Origin: an uncultured bacterium
GTDB lineage: Bacteria > Bacillota > Clostridia > Lachnospirales > Lachnospiraceae
Assembly: GCA_946543095.1 (NCBI GenBank)
Contig: CAMNLO010000034.1
Location: forward strand, 1-10,248
Direction of reading: 5' to 3'
Length of the DNA: 10,248 nucleotides
A program made the position numbers and the translations under genes. Each line of letters begins with the position of its first letter. Position 1 is the stretch's first letter. Under the pieces are notes generated by a model, which saw only the letters and a program-made list of their open reading frames with translations, was not told the DNA's origin and did not search any database. This document shows positions 1 through 6,119 of the stretch, in pieces.

Positions 1-19
1 AACGTTCTGTGGGACCTGC

Positions 20-53
20 GGAACGCTTGAACTGTTATTTATTCAGCGTTTCC
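20..53. repeat. Palindromic repeat, left copy (REP-like)
   Basis: GGAACGCT at 20-27 can pair with AGCGTTTCC at 45-53, with one bulged T and a 17-base loop. The same arms, GGAAACGCT and AGCGTTTCC, occur around a 6-base loop at 10199-10222. A second small hairpin with related sequence (GGAAC, GAAA, GTTTCC) follows at 57-70. There is no T-run, so a classical terminator is unlikely. A dispersed palindromic repeat is the best reading, but only two copies are visible. Confidence 0.4.
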
Positions 54-74
54 CTGGAACGAAAGTTTCCGGTA

Positions 75-173
75 ATGAATCAAGCCTTCAAAGCAGTTAT
101 GGTTACAGGGGCCAGACAGGTGGGAAAATCGACCATGCTTAAAAAGCTGGCTGAAAATGAAGAACGGACCTGA
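75..173 (+). pseudogene. Truncated P-loop ATPase (AAA_14/DUF4143-type) fragment
   Basis: The 32-residue frame contains FKAVMVTGARQVGKSTMLKK, with the Walker A motif GARQVGKST. This string is a hallmark of the N-terminus of the AAA_14/DUF4143 family of ATPases, which are usually near 400 residues. The frame stops at a TGA at 171-173, about ten residues after Walker A. At that point the family would normally continue into a strand with conserved acidic residues. The frame is also open upstream to the window edge, but those residues do not look like the family, and no ribosome site precedes the ATG. The rest of the gene is absent from the next kilobase, which is occupied by an unrelated gene on the other strand. 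I read it as a dead 5' remnant. Confidence 0.6.
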
Positions 174-174
174 A

Positions 175-190
175 AGCTGTCGGAACAGCT
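175..190. terminator. Possible weak bidirectional terminator hairpin
   Basis: AGCTGT at 175-180 pairs perfectly with ACAGCT at 185-190 around the loop CGGA. The hairpin overlaps the stop codon of the minus-strand hydrolase gene and lies just past the stop of the plus-strand ATPase remnant. Only a very short T stretch follows on the minus strand, so termination would be inefficient; the call rests on position and pairing. Confidence 0.35.
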
Positions 191-875
191 ATACCGTAAA
201 TTCCTGTCCGTCCCCGGCAATGATCCGCACCCGCTCCCGGTAGGAGGCGGTGGAGGAAAGCCGGACAAATTCCTTTATCTTCTCGAATTTTCCCCAGACA
301 TGCATGGGGAAAACGGCCTTCGCGCTGCAATGCTTCATGAAATCCTCAATGCCTTTTTCATAGCCTTCAAGCCTGGTATCCAGGGGGACAAAGGCAGCGT
401 CGAATTCCCGGCCCTCGATCCGGGAGAGCTCCTCATGATAGATCCGCTCATCCTCTTTGGCCACCTCTCCGTCATCCCAGCACCAGTTATTCAGATCGCC
501 TCCGTGATAGAGCGTAAGCCCATCCGCCTCGCAGACAAAGGCCACCCCTCTGTCATTGGAGCGTAAGGTGGTAAGCCGGAGCAGATCGTCATGGTATTCC
601 TCATGAGGGCCGAGGAAAACCACCGGGCTTTGAAAGCTTTCGGGGACATCCCCCTTCGGGACATCCGTTGAGAGGATATAATGTACCTCCGGATGCCTTT
701 CCGGGAAGGAATAGATCACCTTTGCGTAGTGATCGGAATGGGCATGGCTGGAAAGCACATAAAGCCTTTTATTCGGATTCAGGGCAGGCAGGCTCCCCCG
801 GAAATAATCAAAGAGCAGATACGCCGAAGGCGTTTCAACCAGAAAGGAGCTGTGATGGATAAATGTGACGTTCAT
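189..875 (-). CDS. Metallo-beta-lactamase-fold metal-dependent hydrolase
   Basis: A 228-residue single-domain cytoplasmic protein with no signal peptide. It opens with the strand MNVTFIHHSSFLVE and carries the metal site HxHxDH at H44, H46, D48 and H49. HGGDLNNW (H124, D127) supplies the bridging aspartate, and FPMHVWG (H192) a late histidine. These are the dinuclear-metal ligands of the MBL superfamily, so hydrolysis of an ester, lactone or phosphodiester is expected; the substrate is unknown. The overall pattern is closer to the UlaG-like/uncharacterised MBL branch than to glyoxalase II. I chose the ATG at 873-875 because a GAGGAG ribosome site lies about 6 bases upstream. That site overlaps the stop of the upstream VOC gene, leaving a 10-base gap and implying co-translation. 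A longer frame reaching 962 would overlap that gene by 77 bases and is unlikely. Confidence 0.88.
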   Translation of the reverse strand: MNVTFIHHSSFLVETPSAYLLFDYFRGSLPALNPNKRLYVLSSHAHSDHYAKVIYSFPERHPEVHYILSTDVPKGDVPESFQSPVVFLGPHEEYHDDLLRLTTLRSNDRGVAFVCEADGLTLYHGGDLNNWCWDDGEVAKEDERIYHEELSRIEGREFDAAFVPLDTRLEGYEKGIEDFMKHCSAKAVFPMHVWGKFEKIKEFVRLSSTASYRERVRIIAGDGQEFTV

Positions 876-885
876 GTCTGACTCC

Positions 886-1251
886 TCACTTTTCGGGAAT
901 GATCTCGATCCAGTAGCCGTCCGGGTCCTTGATGAAATAGACGCCCATTGCATGATTTTCAAAGGCGATGCAGCCCATCTCTTCGTGCAGCCTGTGGGAG
1001 GCCTCCATGTCGTCGGAGGTCAGGGCCAGATGAAAGCATTCCTCGCCCAGATCATAAGGCTCCTCCCGCCCCTTGTTCCAGGTCAGCTCCAGCTGAAAGT
1101 CCGATTTCGGATCCCCCAGATACAGATTGATGAAGGAGCCGTCGGAGCCCTCTTTACGTCGCTGTTCCGTAAGCCCCAGGGCTTTGCCGTAGAATTCCAC
1201 GGATTTTTCCAGGCTCATGACCGAAAACTTCACATGATTGAATACGTGCAT
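886..1251 (-). CDS. VOC/glyoxalase I-fold metalloprotein
   Basis: A 121-residue protein made of the two beta-alpha-beta-beta-beta modules of the vicinal oxygen chelate superfamily. The first starts at FNHVKFSV and ends at FQLELTW; the second starts at CFHLALTS and ends at the typical DPDGYWIEIIP. The four expected metal ligands are H6, E55, H74 and E116, matching the His-Glu-His-Glu set of bacterial lactoylglutathione lyase. Length is normal for a compact glyoxalase I-type enzyme. Clostridia mostly lack glutathione, so another thiol or a different substrate is likely, and I give no gene symbol. The start at 1249-1251 has an AAAGGAG site about 7 bases upstream. It is the first gene of a two-gene unit with the MBL hydrolase. 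Related VOC proteins also act in antibiotic resistance and aromatic-ring cleavage, but the intact GloA-like ligand set favours a lyase or isomerase. Confidence 0.85.
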   Translation of the reverse strand: MHVFNHVKFSVMSLEKSVEFYGKALGLTEQRRKEGSDGSFINLYLGDPKSDFQLELTWNKGREEPYDLGEECFHLALTSDDMEASHRLHEEMGCIAFENHAMGVYFIKDPDGYWIEIIPEK

Positions 1252-1300
1252 TTTTTTCTCCTTTCAGATCCCGGCGAACCAATGCTGCTGCAGCGTGTCG

Positions 1301-1335
1301 GGGAAGCAGTTCCTTCCCGGCTCCCGAACGGAGCC
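1301..1335 (-). other. Two adjacent stem-loops in the VOC-gene leader
   Basis: GGGAAG at 1301-1306 pairs with CTTCCC at 1313-1318. Immediately next to it, GGCTCC at 1319-1324 pairs with GGAGCC at 1330-1335. Both would form in the roughly 130-base leader of the minus-strand transcript. No T-run follows either hairpin, so they are not simple terminators. I do not recognise a known riboswitch class; mRNA stabilisation or a cis-regulatory leader is possible. Confidence 0.35.
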
Positions 1336-1392
1336 TTAGGCAGACAGAAGAAAAGCATATCTGATCTGCAACAAACCTGCCGATTTTGTCTT

Positions 1393-1421
1393 ATCATAAC
1401 AAGAATGCGGGCAGTACGCAA
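1393..1421 (-). promoter_or_regulatory. Sigma-A-type promoter for the VOC/MBL unit
   Basis: On the minus strand, TTGCGT (1416-1421) is followed after 17 bases by TATGAT (1393-1398). The triplet TGT just before the -10 makes an extended -10 element. Transcription would start near 1386, giving a leader of about 135 bases before the VOC start codon. The -10 is strong and the -35 moderate. Confidence 0.5.
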
Positions 1422-1496
1422 GAATCCCAAGGGGAGTTACGGGACGGTTTCCGATGAATCGAAAAAGGAGGCCGAAGTGTAAAAGTCGTTTTGTAG

Positions 1497-1502
1497 TATA
1501 AT
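1497..1502 (+). promoter_or_regulatory. Consensus -10 element upstream of the MGMT-type gene
   Basis: A perfect TATAAT lies about 60 bases before the start codon at 1563. No good -35 hexamer is seen 16-18 bases upstream, so an activator or a weak promoter is possible. The interval 1252-1562 between the divergent genes otherwise holds only the minus-strand promoter and its leader hairpins. Confidence 0.4.
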
Positions 1503-1562
1503 GGATAACATTGATTTCTGTGGGGTTTTTGAAACAGGGGAGTCACAGGAGGGCAGGATCAT

Positions 1563-1931
1563 ATGAAAACAAGAGAAGAAGCAAAAGACATAAAGCTGAT
1601 GATCGCCGAGAGCTATGACCTGATCAGCGACAGTCCTTCAAAGAGAATTTATGAGGCGGTGAAGAAGATCCCCTGCGGACATGTTGCCACATACGCACAG
1701 GTGGCTGAGATCGCGGGGGACAGAAAGATGGCCCGCGCAGTCGGAAACGCGCTTCATAAAAATCCGGATCCTGACAGTATTCCCTGCTACCGTGTGGTGA
1801 ATGCGAAGGGAGAGCTGGCGGTCGAGTTCGCCTTCGGCGGACCGGGAGCCCAGGCAGAGCTGCTGGAAGCGGAGGGGATCCCTGTTACAGACGGCAGGGT
1901 GGACCTTGGAAGGTTCCAGTGGAAACCCTGA
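1563..1931 (+). CDS. MGMT/Ogt-family alkyltransferase-domain protein (PCYRV active site)
   Basis: A 122-residue protein containing only the C-terminal DNA-binding and active-site domain of O6-alkylguanine-DNA alkyltransferases. Recognisable parts are IYEAVKKIPCGHVATYAQVA (residues 29-48) with the Y44 nucleotide-flip position, ARAVGNALHKNP (57-68) with the arginine finger R58 on the recognition helix, and IPCYRVVN (73-80) with acceptor cysteine C75. It ends in LLEAEGIPV, typical of the family. The usual PCHRV is PCYRV here, so the histidine that activates the cysteine is replaced by Y76. The protein also lacks the N-terminal ribonuclease-like domain of Ogt/Ada. It may repair alkylated bases slowly, or act like the non-enzymatic alkyltransferase-like proteins, although those normally replace the cysteine with tryptophan. 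An AGGAGGG site at 1547-1553, 9 bases upstream, supports the ATG at 1563. It appears monocistronic. Confidence 0.88.
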   Translation: MKTREEAKDIKLMIAESYDLISDSPSKRIYEAVKKIPCGHVATYAQVAEIAGDRKMARAVGNALHKNPDPDSIPCYRVVNAKGELAVEFAFGGPGAQAELLEAEGIPVTDGRVDLGRFQWKP

Positions 1932-2024
1932 TCTTTGGGGCGCTGTCGTCCCAATGACCGCCGCAGAAACGCTGCAGCGACACACCGTAGCACGCACCGC
2001 AGCAACACCGCTGCAAAAGTATTG

Positions 2025-2053
2025 TTGACAAATCAGATAACTTATAGTAATCT
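2025..2053 (+). promoter_or_regulatory. Promoter of the TetR-family gene
   Basis: A perfect TTGACA -35 at 2025-2030 is followed after 17 bases by TAATCT at 2048-2053, a weak -10. TATAGT at 2043-2048 is a better hexamer but only 12 bases from the -35. Predicted operator half-sites lie between and just after the two hexamers, where a bound repressor would block polymerase. The preceding interval from 1932 is GC-rich and holds nothing else I can support. Confidence 0.5.
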
Positions 2054-2074
2054 ATGTTAGCGAACAATGATAAC
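2036..2074. promoter_or_regulatory. Operator array of the TetR gene (GTTA[GT]C half-sites)
   Basis: Three half-sites are seen: GATAAC at 2036-2041 (inverse orientation), GTTAGC at 2056-2061 and GATAAC at 2069-2074 (inverse). Each GATAAC is part of an exact GATAACTT repeat (2036-2043 and 2069-2076). The last two half-sites form an imperfect inverted repeat. The same half-site types recur before the ABC operon at 2758-2787. Autoregulation by the adjacent TetR protein is the natural reading. Confidence 0.55.
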
Positions 2075-2108
2075 TTAAATTTTGAATAGTGTAAACAAAA
2101 AGATAATA

Positions 2109-2726
2109 ATGCCCAGAGACAAGACATTAAGCCATATCAGAGTAAACAAAGCGATCAAAGAAGAGTTCCTGGAGAAGGGCTTTGAAGCCGCGTCGATACG
2201 CAGCATCGGAGCCCGTGCCGGAATGACCTCCGCCGGGCTTTACAGGCACTATCCGGATAAGGAAGCCATGTTTGATGCCATGGTAGAGCCTTTGGTGGAG
2301 GAGATCCGGGCCTGGACGAAAAGGCATACGAAAAGCAGGAAAAGTCTCGTTGATGCTCAGGCAAAGAACAGTGATATATTTAGCGAATCCTTTGTTGACA
2401 TGGTCAGGGAAGTGATCCTTCCCAGAAGGGACGAATTCAGATTGCTCATGACCTGTTCCGCGGGAACGAAATATGAGAATTTCATTCACGAATATGCCCA
2501 CGCCAATCAGAAGGAATTCCTGGATGCCATAAGATATCTCAGAAAAAAAGGCTATCCCGCCTCCGATATCGATGAAGAGGAATTGCATATGCTGTTCTCG
2601 GCATATTTAACCGCGTGTTTCGAACCGGTCATACACGAATGTGACGACGCAAAAACAGAGAAATACCTGAGTACCATACAGGATTTCTTCATGCCGGGAT
2701 GGCTGAAGATCATGGGATTAGATTAA
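2109..2726 (+). CDS. TetR/AcrR-family transcriptional repressor
   Basis: A 205-residue regulator. The N-terminal TetR DNA-binding domain covers about residues 8-55: an AIKEEFLEKGFEAASIRSIG helix pair, then the recognition segment AGMTSAGLYRHYPDKEAMF, whose xGLYRHYPDKE core is diagnostic. Residues from about 60 on form the variable helical ligand-binding and dimer domain, including PRRDEFRLLM and CSAGTKYENF; the ligand cannot be read from sequence. I chose the ATG at 2109 because MPRDK is a typical start for this group. A TTG at 2082 would add nine residues (MNSVNKKII) of no family character. Neither start has a clear ribosome site, so translation may be weak, as suits a repressor. It sits just before the ABC transporter pair in the same direction but is separated from it by a terminator. 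Shared half-sites before both units point to repression of itself and of the transporter. Confidence 0.9.
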   Translation: MPRDKTLSHIRVNKAIKEEFLEKGFEAASIRSIGARAGMTSAGLYRHYPDKEAMFDAMVEPLVEEIRAWTKRHTKSRKSLVDAQAKNSDIFSESFVDMVREVILPRRDEFRLLMTCSAGTKYENFIHEYAHANQKEFLDAIRYLRKKGYPASDIDEEELHMLFSAYLTACFEPVIHECDDAKTEKYLSTIQDFFMPGWLKIMGLD

Positions 2727-2747
2727 GAGCCGCAAGGCTCTTTTTTT
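2725..2747 (+). terminator. Rho-independent terminator of the TetR gene
   Basis: AAGAGCC (2725-2731), loop GCAA and GGCTCTT (2736-2742) form a 7-bp stem followed by an uninterrupted T-run to 2747. The stem overlaps the TAA stop codon of the repressor gene. It separates repressor from transporter transcription within about 80 bases. Confidence 0.85.
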
Positions 2748-2755
2748 ATTGCGGT

Positions 2756-2788
2756 AAGTTATCAAGCATTGGTTAGCGATTGCTAACC
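2756..2788. promoter_or_regulatory. Operator of the ABC transporter operon
   Basis: GGTTAGCGATTGCTAACC at 2771-2788 is an inverted repeat with perfect 7-bp arms. A further half-site, GTTATC at 2758-2763, lies within AAGTTATC, the reverse complement of the GATAACTT octamer found twice before the TetR gene. GTTAGCGA is identical at 2056-2063 and 2772-2779. The half-sites are spaced 14 and 10 bases apart. The site lies just before the ribosome site of the first ABC gene. No convincing -10 is visible in this short interval. Confidence 0.65.
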
Positions 2789-2807
2789 GGAACAGGAGGA
2801 GAACACA

Positions 2808-4571
2808 TTGGGAAAAACACAGACATTCGATCATATGAAGCTGATCGGACAGTACGCCGGAGGATGCAGGCACCTCATCACGCTGGGCAGGCTGCTTGCC
2901 GGGATCAGCGCGGTGATGGTGCTCATTCCGAACTATGACCTCTGGAGGATCATCAGCATCGCTCTGAAGGGGGAGGATCTGTCGGAGATCAGCCGCTTTG
3001 CATGGCAGGCGGTCATTCTTACGGTGGCATCACTGCTGATCTATGTCGCTGCACTTTTGTGTACGCATATCGCGGCATTCAGGGTTCAGGCAAATATGAG
3101 AAGCGCCCTGATGAGGAGGATCCTGACGCTGCCCCTTGGGATATTTGATGAGGACGGCACCGGAAGGATCCGGCGTATCGTCAATGATTCCACCGCTGCC
3201 ACGGAGACCTTTATCGCACATCAGCTTCCGGATAAAACGGTAGCTGCCGTAACCCCCATCGGGCTTCTTTTTCTGATCTTTGCCTTTCACTGGAAGATCG
3301 GCCTGATCTGCATGATACCTGCGGTTCTGGGCTTTATAGTGATGATGTCCATGATGGGGAGGGGAATGCAGGAAAAGATGGGGGAATACCAGAATGCCCT
3401 GGAGGTCATGAGCAGCGAGGCCACCGAATATGTCAGGGGGATTCCTGTGGTCAAGACCTTCGGACAGACCGTTCATTCCTTCAGGAGATTCAAGACCTGC
3501 ATTGACGGCTTCGGGAAATGGGCGACGGATTATACCCTTCTGCTCCGGATGCCGATGACCGGATTCATGACCTGTATCAATGCGGTCTTTGCCTTTATCG
3601 TGATGGCGGCCTTTGTTTTTGCAAAGGATGGGATCACGGCGGGACTGATCTTAAATATCATGTATTACATCATCGTGACGCCGCTGATCACCGTTGCCCT
3701 GACAAAGGTGGCCTATTCGGGAGAGGCGGAGATGACTTTGATCGATGCGCTGAAGCGTGTCCGGCAGATCATGGAGCTTGAGCCCCTTGCGGAAAATCAA
3801 AAGGGCAGGGTGCCTGAGGATCACACCCTTGAGCTGAAGGGCGTTACCTACCGATATAAAGATGCCGGAAGGGATGCGGTAAACAATGTATTCATGAAGA
3901 TCGCGCCGGGAGAGCATATCGCACTGGTGGGTCCCTCGGGCTCCGGCAAGACTACGCTGGCAGAGCTTATGGTCAGATTCTTTGATGCAAGCGAAGGGGA
4001 GATCCTGATCGGCGGTGTGAATGTGAAGGACATCCCTTCCTCCGGGCTGATGAAACAGGTTTCCTTCGTCTTTCAGGACAGCAGGCTCATCAAAAAAACC
4101 ATTCTGGAAAATGTGAGAATGGCAAAGCCCGAGGCTTCCGAAGAGGAAGTCATGGAAGCCTTGAATAAAGCGCAGTGCATGGACATCATAGAAAAGCTTC
4201 CGAAGGGGATACACACAGTGATCGGTGAAAAGGGCACTTATCTTTCGGGCGGTGAACAGCAGAGGATAACCATCGCAAGGGCAGTGCTGAAGGATGCGCC
4301 GATCCTGATACTGGATGAGGCCATGGCATTCGCGGATCCCGATAACGAGACGAAGGTGCAGGCTGCCTTTGAAGAATTGTCAAAGGGCAGGACGCTGATC
4401 ATGATCGCCCACAGGTTAAGCACGGTGATGAACGCAGACCGTATCTTTGTGATGGATGACGGGAAATGCACAGAGTGCGGGACCCATGAAGAACTGATGG
4501 AGCAGGGCGGTCTCTACAGACGGATGTTTGAGGAATATTCAAGATCCATACAGTGGAAGGTAGGTGCATGA
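2808..4571 (+). CDS. ABC transporter half-subunit, fused permease and ATPase (intact)
   Basis: A 587-residue half-transporter. Residues 1-310 form a six-helix type I exporter-fold membrane domain, with helices near 22-40, 66-90, 144-190 (two) and 248-300 (two). The nucleotide-binding domain spans about 335-580. Motifs: Walker A GPSGSGKTT at 375-383, Q-loop Q423, signature LSGGEQQR at 479-486, Walker B ILILDE at 499-504 and the switch histidine H535 in IAHRLST. All catalytic residues are present. The stretch after Walker B reads AMAFADPDNE rather than the common ATSALD. I associate AFADP with the IrtA/YbtP-like branch, which includes siderophore importers with exporter fold, but this is a recollection, not a test. 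The TTG start at 2808 is set by AGGAGG at 2794-2799. It overlaps the partner gene by four bases (ATGA), so the two would be co-translated as a heterodimer. Efflux of a toxic compound is the main alternative role. Confidence 0.9.
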   Translation: MGKTQTFDHMKLIGQYAGGCRHLITLGRLLAGISAVMVLIPNYDLWRIISIALKGEDLSEISRFAWQAVILTVASLLIYVAALLCTHIAAFRVQANMRSALMRRILTLPLGIFDEDGTGRIRRIVNDSTAATETFIAHQLPDKTVAAVTPIGLLFLIFAFHWKIGLICMIPAVLGFIVMMSMMGRGMQEKMGEYQNALEVMSSEATEYVRGIPVVKTFGQTVHSFRRFKTCIDGFGKWATDYTLLLRMPMTGFMTCINAVFAFIVMAAFVFAKDGITAGLILNIMYYIIVTPLITVALTKVAYSGEAEMTLIDALKRVRQIMELEPLAENQKGRVPEDHTLELKGVTYRYKDAGRDAVNNVFMKIAPGEHIALVGPSGSGKTTLAELMVRFFDASEGEILIGGVNVKDIPSSGLMKQVSFVFQDSRLIKKTILENVRMAKPEASEEEVMEALNKAQCMDIIEKLPKGIHTVIGEKGTYLSGGEQQRITIARAVLKDAPILILDEAMAFADPDNETKVQAAFEELSKGRTLIMIAHRLSTVMNADRIFVMDDGKCTECGTHEELMEQGGLYRRMFEEYSRSIQWKVGA

Positions 4572-5230
4572 TAATGATAGAAAGATTACAGCATAAATAT
4601 GCCCTGTCCGGGCAGGGAGCTTTGGATATGATAAAGGCATGCATATGTGTCACCATCACGAATATCGTGCTGATGATGCCTGCGGGTATCCTGTACTGTC
4701 TGATCAAAGATCTTCTGGAAGGAACGCTCACTGGGGACAGGATCCCGTTCTATGCCGCGGGTTCCGTGATCGTGATCCTTCTGATCGCAGTCACAAACTT
4801 TCTCCAGTATAATGCAACATTTCTGACCACCTACAGGGAGAGCGGCGTTCGGAGGACCACATTGGCCGAGCGTTTAAGAAAGCTTCCTCTGTCTTATTTC
4901 GGAAAGAAGAATATTGCGGATCTGACCACCAATATCATGGGAGACTGTGCACAGATCGAAACGGCATCCAGCCATTGGATCCCGGAGCTTATAGGAGCCG
5001 TGATCTCGGTGGCTCTTGTGGGGATCAGCATGTTCTTTGTTTTTGACTGGAGGATGGTGCTTGCCAGCTTCTGGGTGATTCCCGTGGCATTTGTCATCAT
5101 CATCACCTGCTCGGGGGCGCAGAAGGAAGCGGCCCGGAAAAACTCCGCGGTGAAGCTTGCTGTTTGCAGGCGGAGAGATCAGCCTTTTGACCTTCTTTAT
5201 GTTCCTGATGATGGTGGCAAGACTCTATGA
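4568..5230 (+). CDS. N-terminal fragment of the second ABC half-transporter
   Basis: The frame gives 220 residues. Helices are seen at about 20-45, 60-82, 136-160 and 163-181. The segment RKLPLSYFGKKNIADLTTNI between the second and third helices is the first coupling-helix region of type I exporter-fold ABC proteins. True homology ends near residue 195; the remaining tail, beginning VCRRRDQPF, is out-of-frame reading of the downstream part. The ATG lies inside the ATGA overlap with the upstream gene, with GGAAGG just before it. A start at 4553 would only add residues inside the neighbour. Without an ATPase domain the product cannot transport on its own. Confidence 0.7.
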   Translation: MIMIERLQHKYALSGQGALDMIKACICVTITNIVLMMPAGILYCLIKDLLEGTLTGDRIPFYAAGSVIVILLIAVTNFLQYNATFLTTYRESGVRRTTLAERLRKLPLSYFGKKNIADLTTNIMGDCAQIETASSHWIPELIGAVISVALVGISMFFVFDWRMVLASFWVIPVAFVIIITCSGAQKEAARKNSAVKLAVCRRRDQPFDLLYVPDDGGKTL

Positions 5231-6098
5231 TCCGATGCAGATCTCGCTTCAGAATTTTGCGGCCGTCATTTCCTGCGGCGTGCAGTGCGAACGTCTTGAC
5301 GAGGTGCTTTCCACCCCTTTGCAGACCGGCCGGGAGGAGATGCACAACGAGGGATATGACATTGTCTTTGATCATGTGGGGTTCCAATATGATGATTCTG
5401 CGGAGGTTCTGAAGGATGTGAGCTTCACGGCAAAGCAGGGACAGGTGACTGCCCTGATCGGTCCCTCGGGCGGAGGCAAGACGACCATATCAAGGCTCGC
5501 CGCAAGGTTCTGGGATGTCGAGGAGGGCAGGATCACTCTGGGCGGGGAGGATATCTCGAAGATCGATCCCGAGACGCTGCTTATGAATTATTCCATTGTG
5601 TTTCAGGACGTGACGCTTTTCAACAATTCGGTGATGGAAAATATCCGGATCGGAAAGAGCGGGGCGACGGATGAGGAGGTCATGGAGGCCGCAAGGCTTG
5701 CGGAGTGTGAGGAGTTCGTAAAGCTGCTTCCACATCAGTATGATACCTGTATCGGGGAGAACGGCAGTGAGCTTTCAGGCGGTGAGAGACAGAGGATCTC
5801 CATAGCAAGGGCGTTTTTGAAGGATGCGCCGGTGATCCTGCTGGATGAAGCCACCGCATCTTTGGATGCGGAAAATGAAACGGCGGTGCAGGAAGCCCTG
5901 TCCAGACTGATCCGGAATAAGACTGTGCTGATCATTGCCCACAGAATGAGGACCATTGCCAATGCGGATCATATCGTAGTGTTAAAGGACGGGGTGGTCG
6001 CCGAGCAGGGAAGCCCTGAATTTCTTGGGGGCTATGACAGCATCTACAGCCGGATGGTAAAGCAGCAGCTGCGGTCGCAGAACTGGAAAATGGCGTAG
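5157..6098 (+). CDS. C-terminal fragment of the second ABC half-transporter (helix 6 and ATPase domain)
   Basis: The frame gives 313 residues from a possible TTG at 5157; the true upstream frame is lost, and an in-frame TGA at 5151-5153 closes it. Residues 8-45 are the last transmembrane helix (LLTFFMFLMMVARLYDPMQ). The ATPase domain follows with Walker A GPSGGGKTT at 102-111, signature LSGGERQR at 206-213, Walker B VILLDE at 226-231 with ATASLD after it, and H262 in IAHRMRT. Every catalytic residue is in place. There is no clear ribosome site before 5157. Even if expressed, it would be a soluble or one-helix ATPase and not a transporter. Confidence 0.7.
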   Translation: MLFAGGEISLLTFFMFLMMVARLYDPMQISLQNFAAVISCGVQCERLDEVLSTPLQTGREEMHNEGYDIVFDHVGFQYDDSAEVLKDVSFTAKQGQVTALIGPSGGGKTTISRLAARFWDVEEGRITLGGEDISKIDPETLLMNYSIVFQDVTLFNNSVMENIRIGKSGATDEEVMEAARLAECEEFVKLLPHQYDTCIGENGSELSGGERQRISIARAFLKDAPVILLDEATASLDAENETAVQEALSRLIRNKTVLIIAHRMRTIANADHIVVLKDGVVAEQGSPEFLGGYDSIYSRMVKQQLRSQNWKMA

Positions 6099-6119
6099 CG
6101 TCCGCAGTTTCAGAGGTTT

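Larger units (their letters stand above)
4568..6098 (+). pseudogene. Second ABC half-transporter, broken by internal deletion and frameshift
   Basis: Two frames together encode one half-transporter that starts at the ATG at 4568 and ends at 6098. The first frame matches the membrane domain up to about 5150; the second continues with the last membrane helix and the ATPase domain. Aligned by eye with the intact neighbour, the segment GAQKEAARKNSAVKLA corresponds to GMQEKMGEYQNALEVM, and LLFAGGEISLL to FVFAKDGITAG. About 67 residues between those points (roughly 200 bp) are missing, and the join is out of frame. The missing part covers the second cytoplasmic loop and the fifth helix. Restoring it would give about 577 residues, the usual size. 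All ATPase motifs remain intact, so the damage is recent or is an assembly error. Confidence 0.8.

Noticed and set aside
876..962. N-terminal extension of the MBL hydrolase
   Set aside because: It would overlap the VOC gene by 77 bases, has no family similarity, and the internal ATG at 875 has a strong ribosome site.
865..1482. 205-codon open frame on the plus strand opposite the VOC gene
   Set aside because: It lies fully antisense to a gene with intact family motifs and has no domain character or ribosome site; it is a shadow of the GC-rich coding strand.
1970..1979. CGCTGCAGCG palindrome after the alkyltransferase gene as a terminator or operator
   Set aside because: It is a 10-base perfect palindrome with no loop, no T-run and no second copy; it can arise by chance in GC-rich sequence.
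2082..2108. TTG start for the TetR gene adding nine residues
   Set aside because: The added residues are not like the family and no ribosome site supports the TTG; MPRDK from the ATG fits better. The choice is not fully certain.
3651..4214. 187-codon minus-strand frame inside the first ABC gene
   Set aside because: It is antisense to the ATPase domain with Walker A; no family features or start signal.
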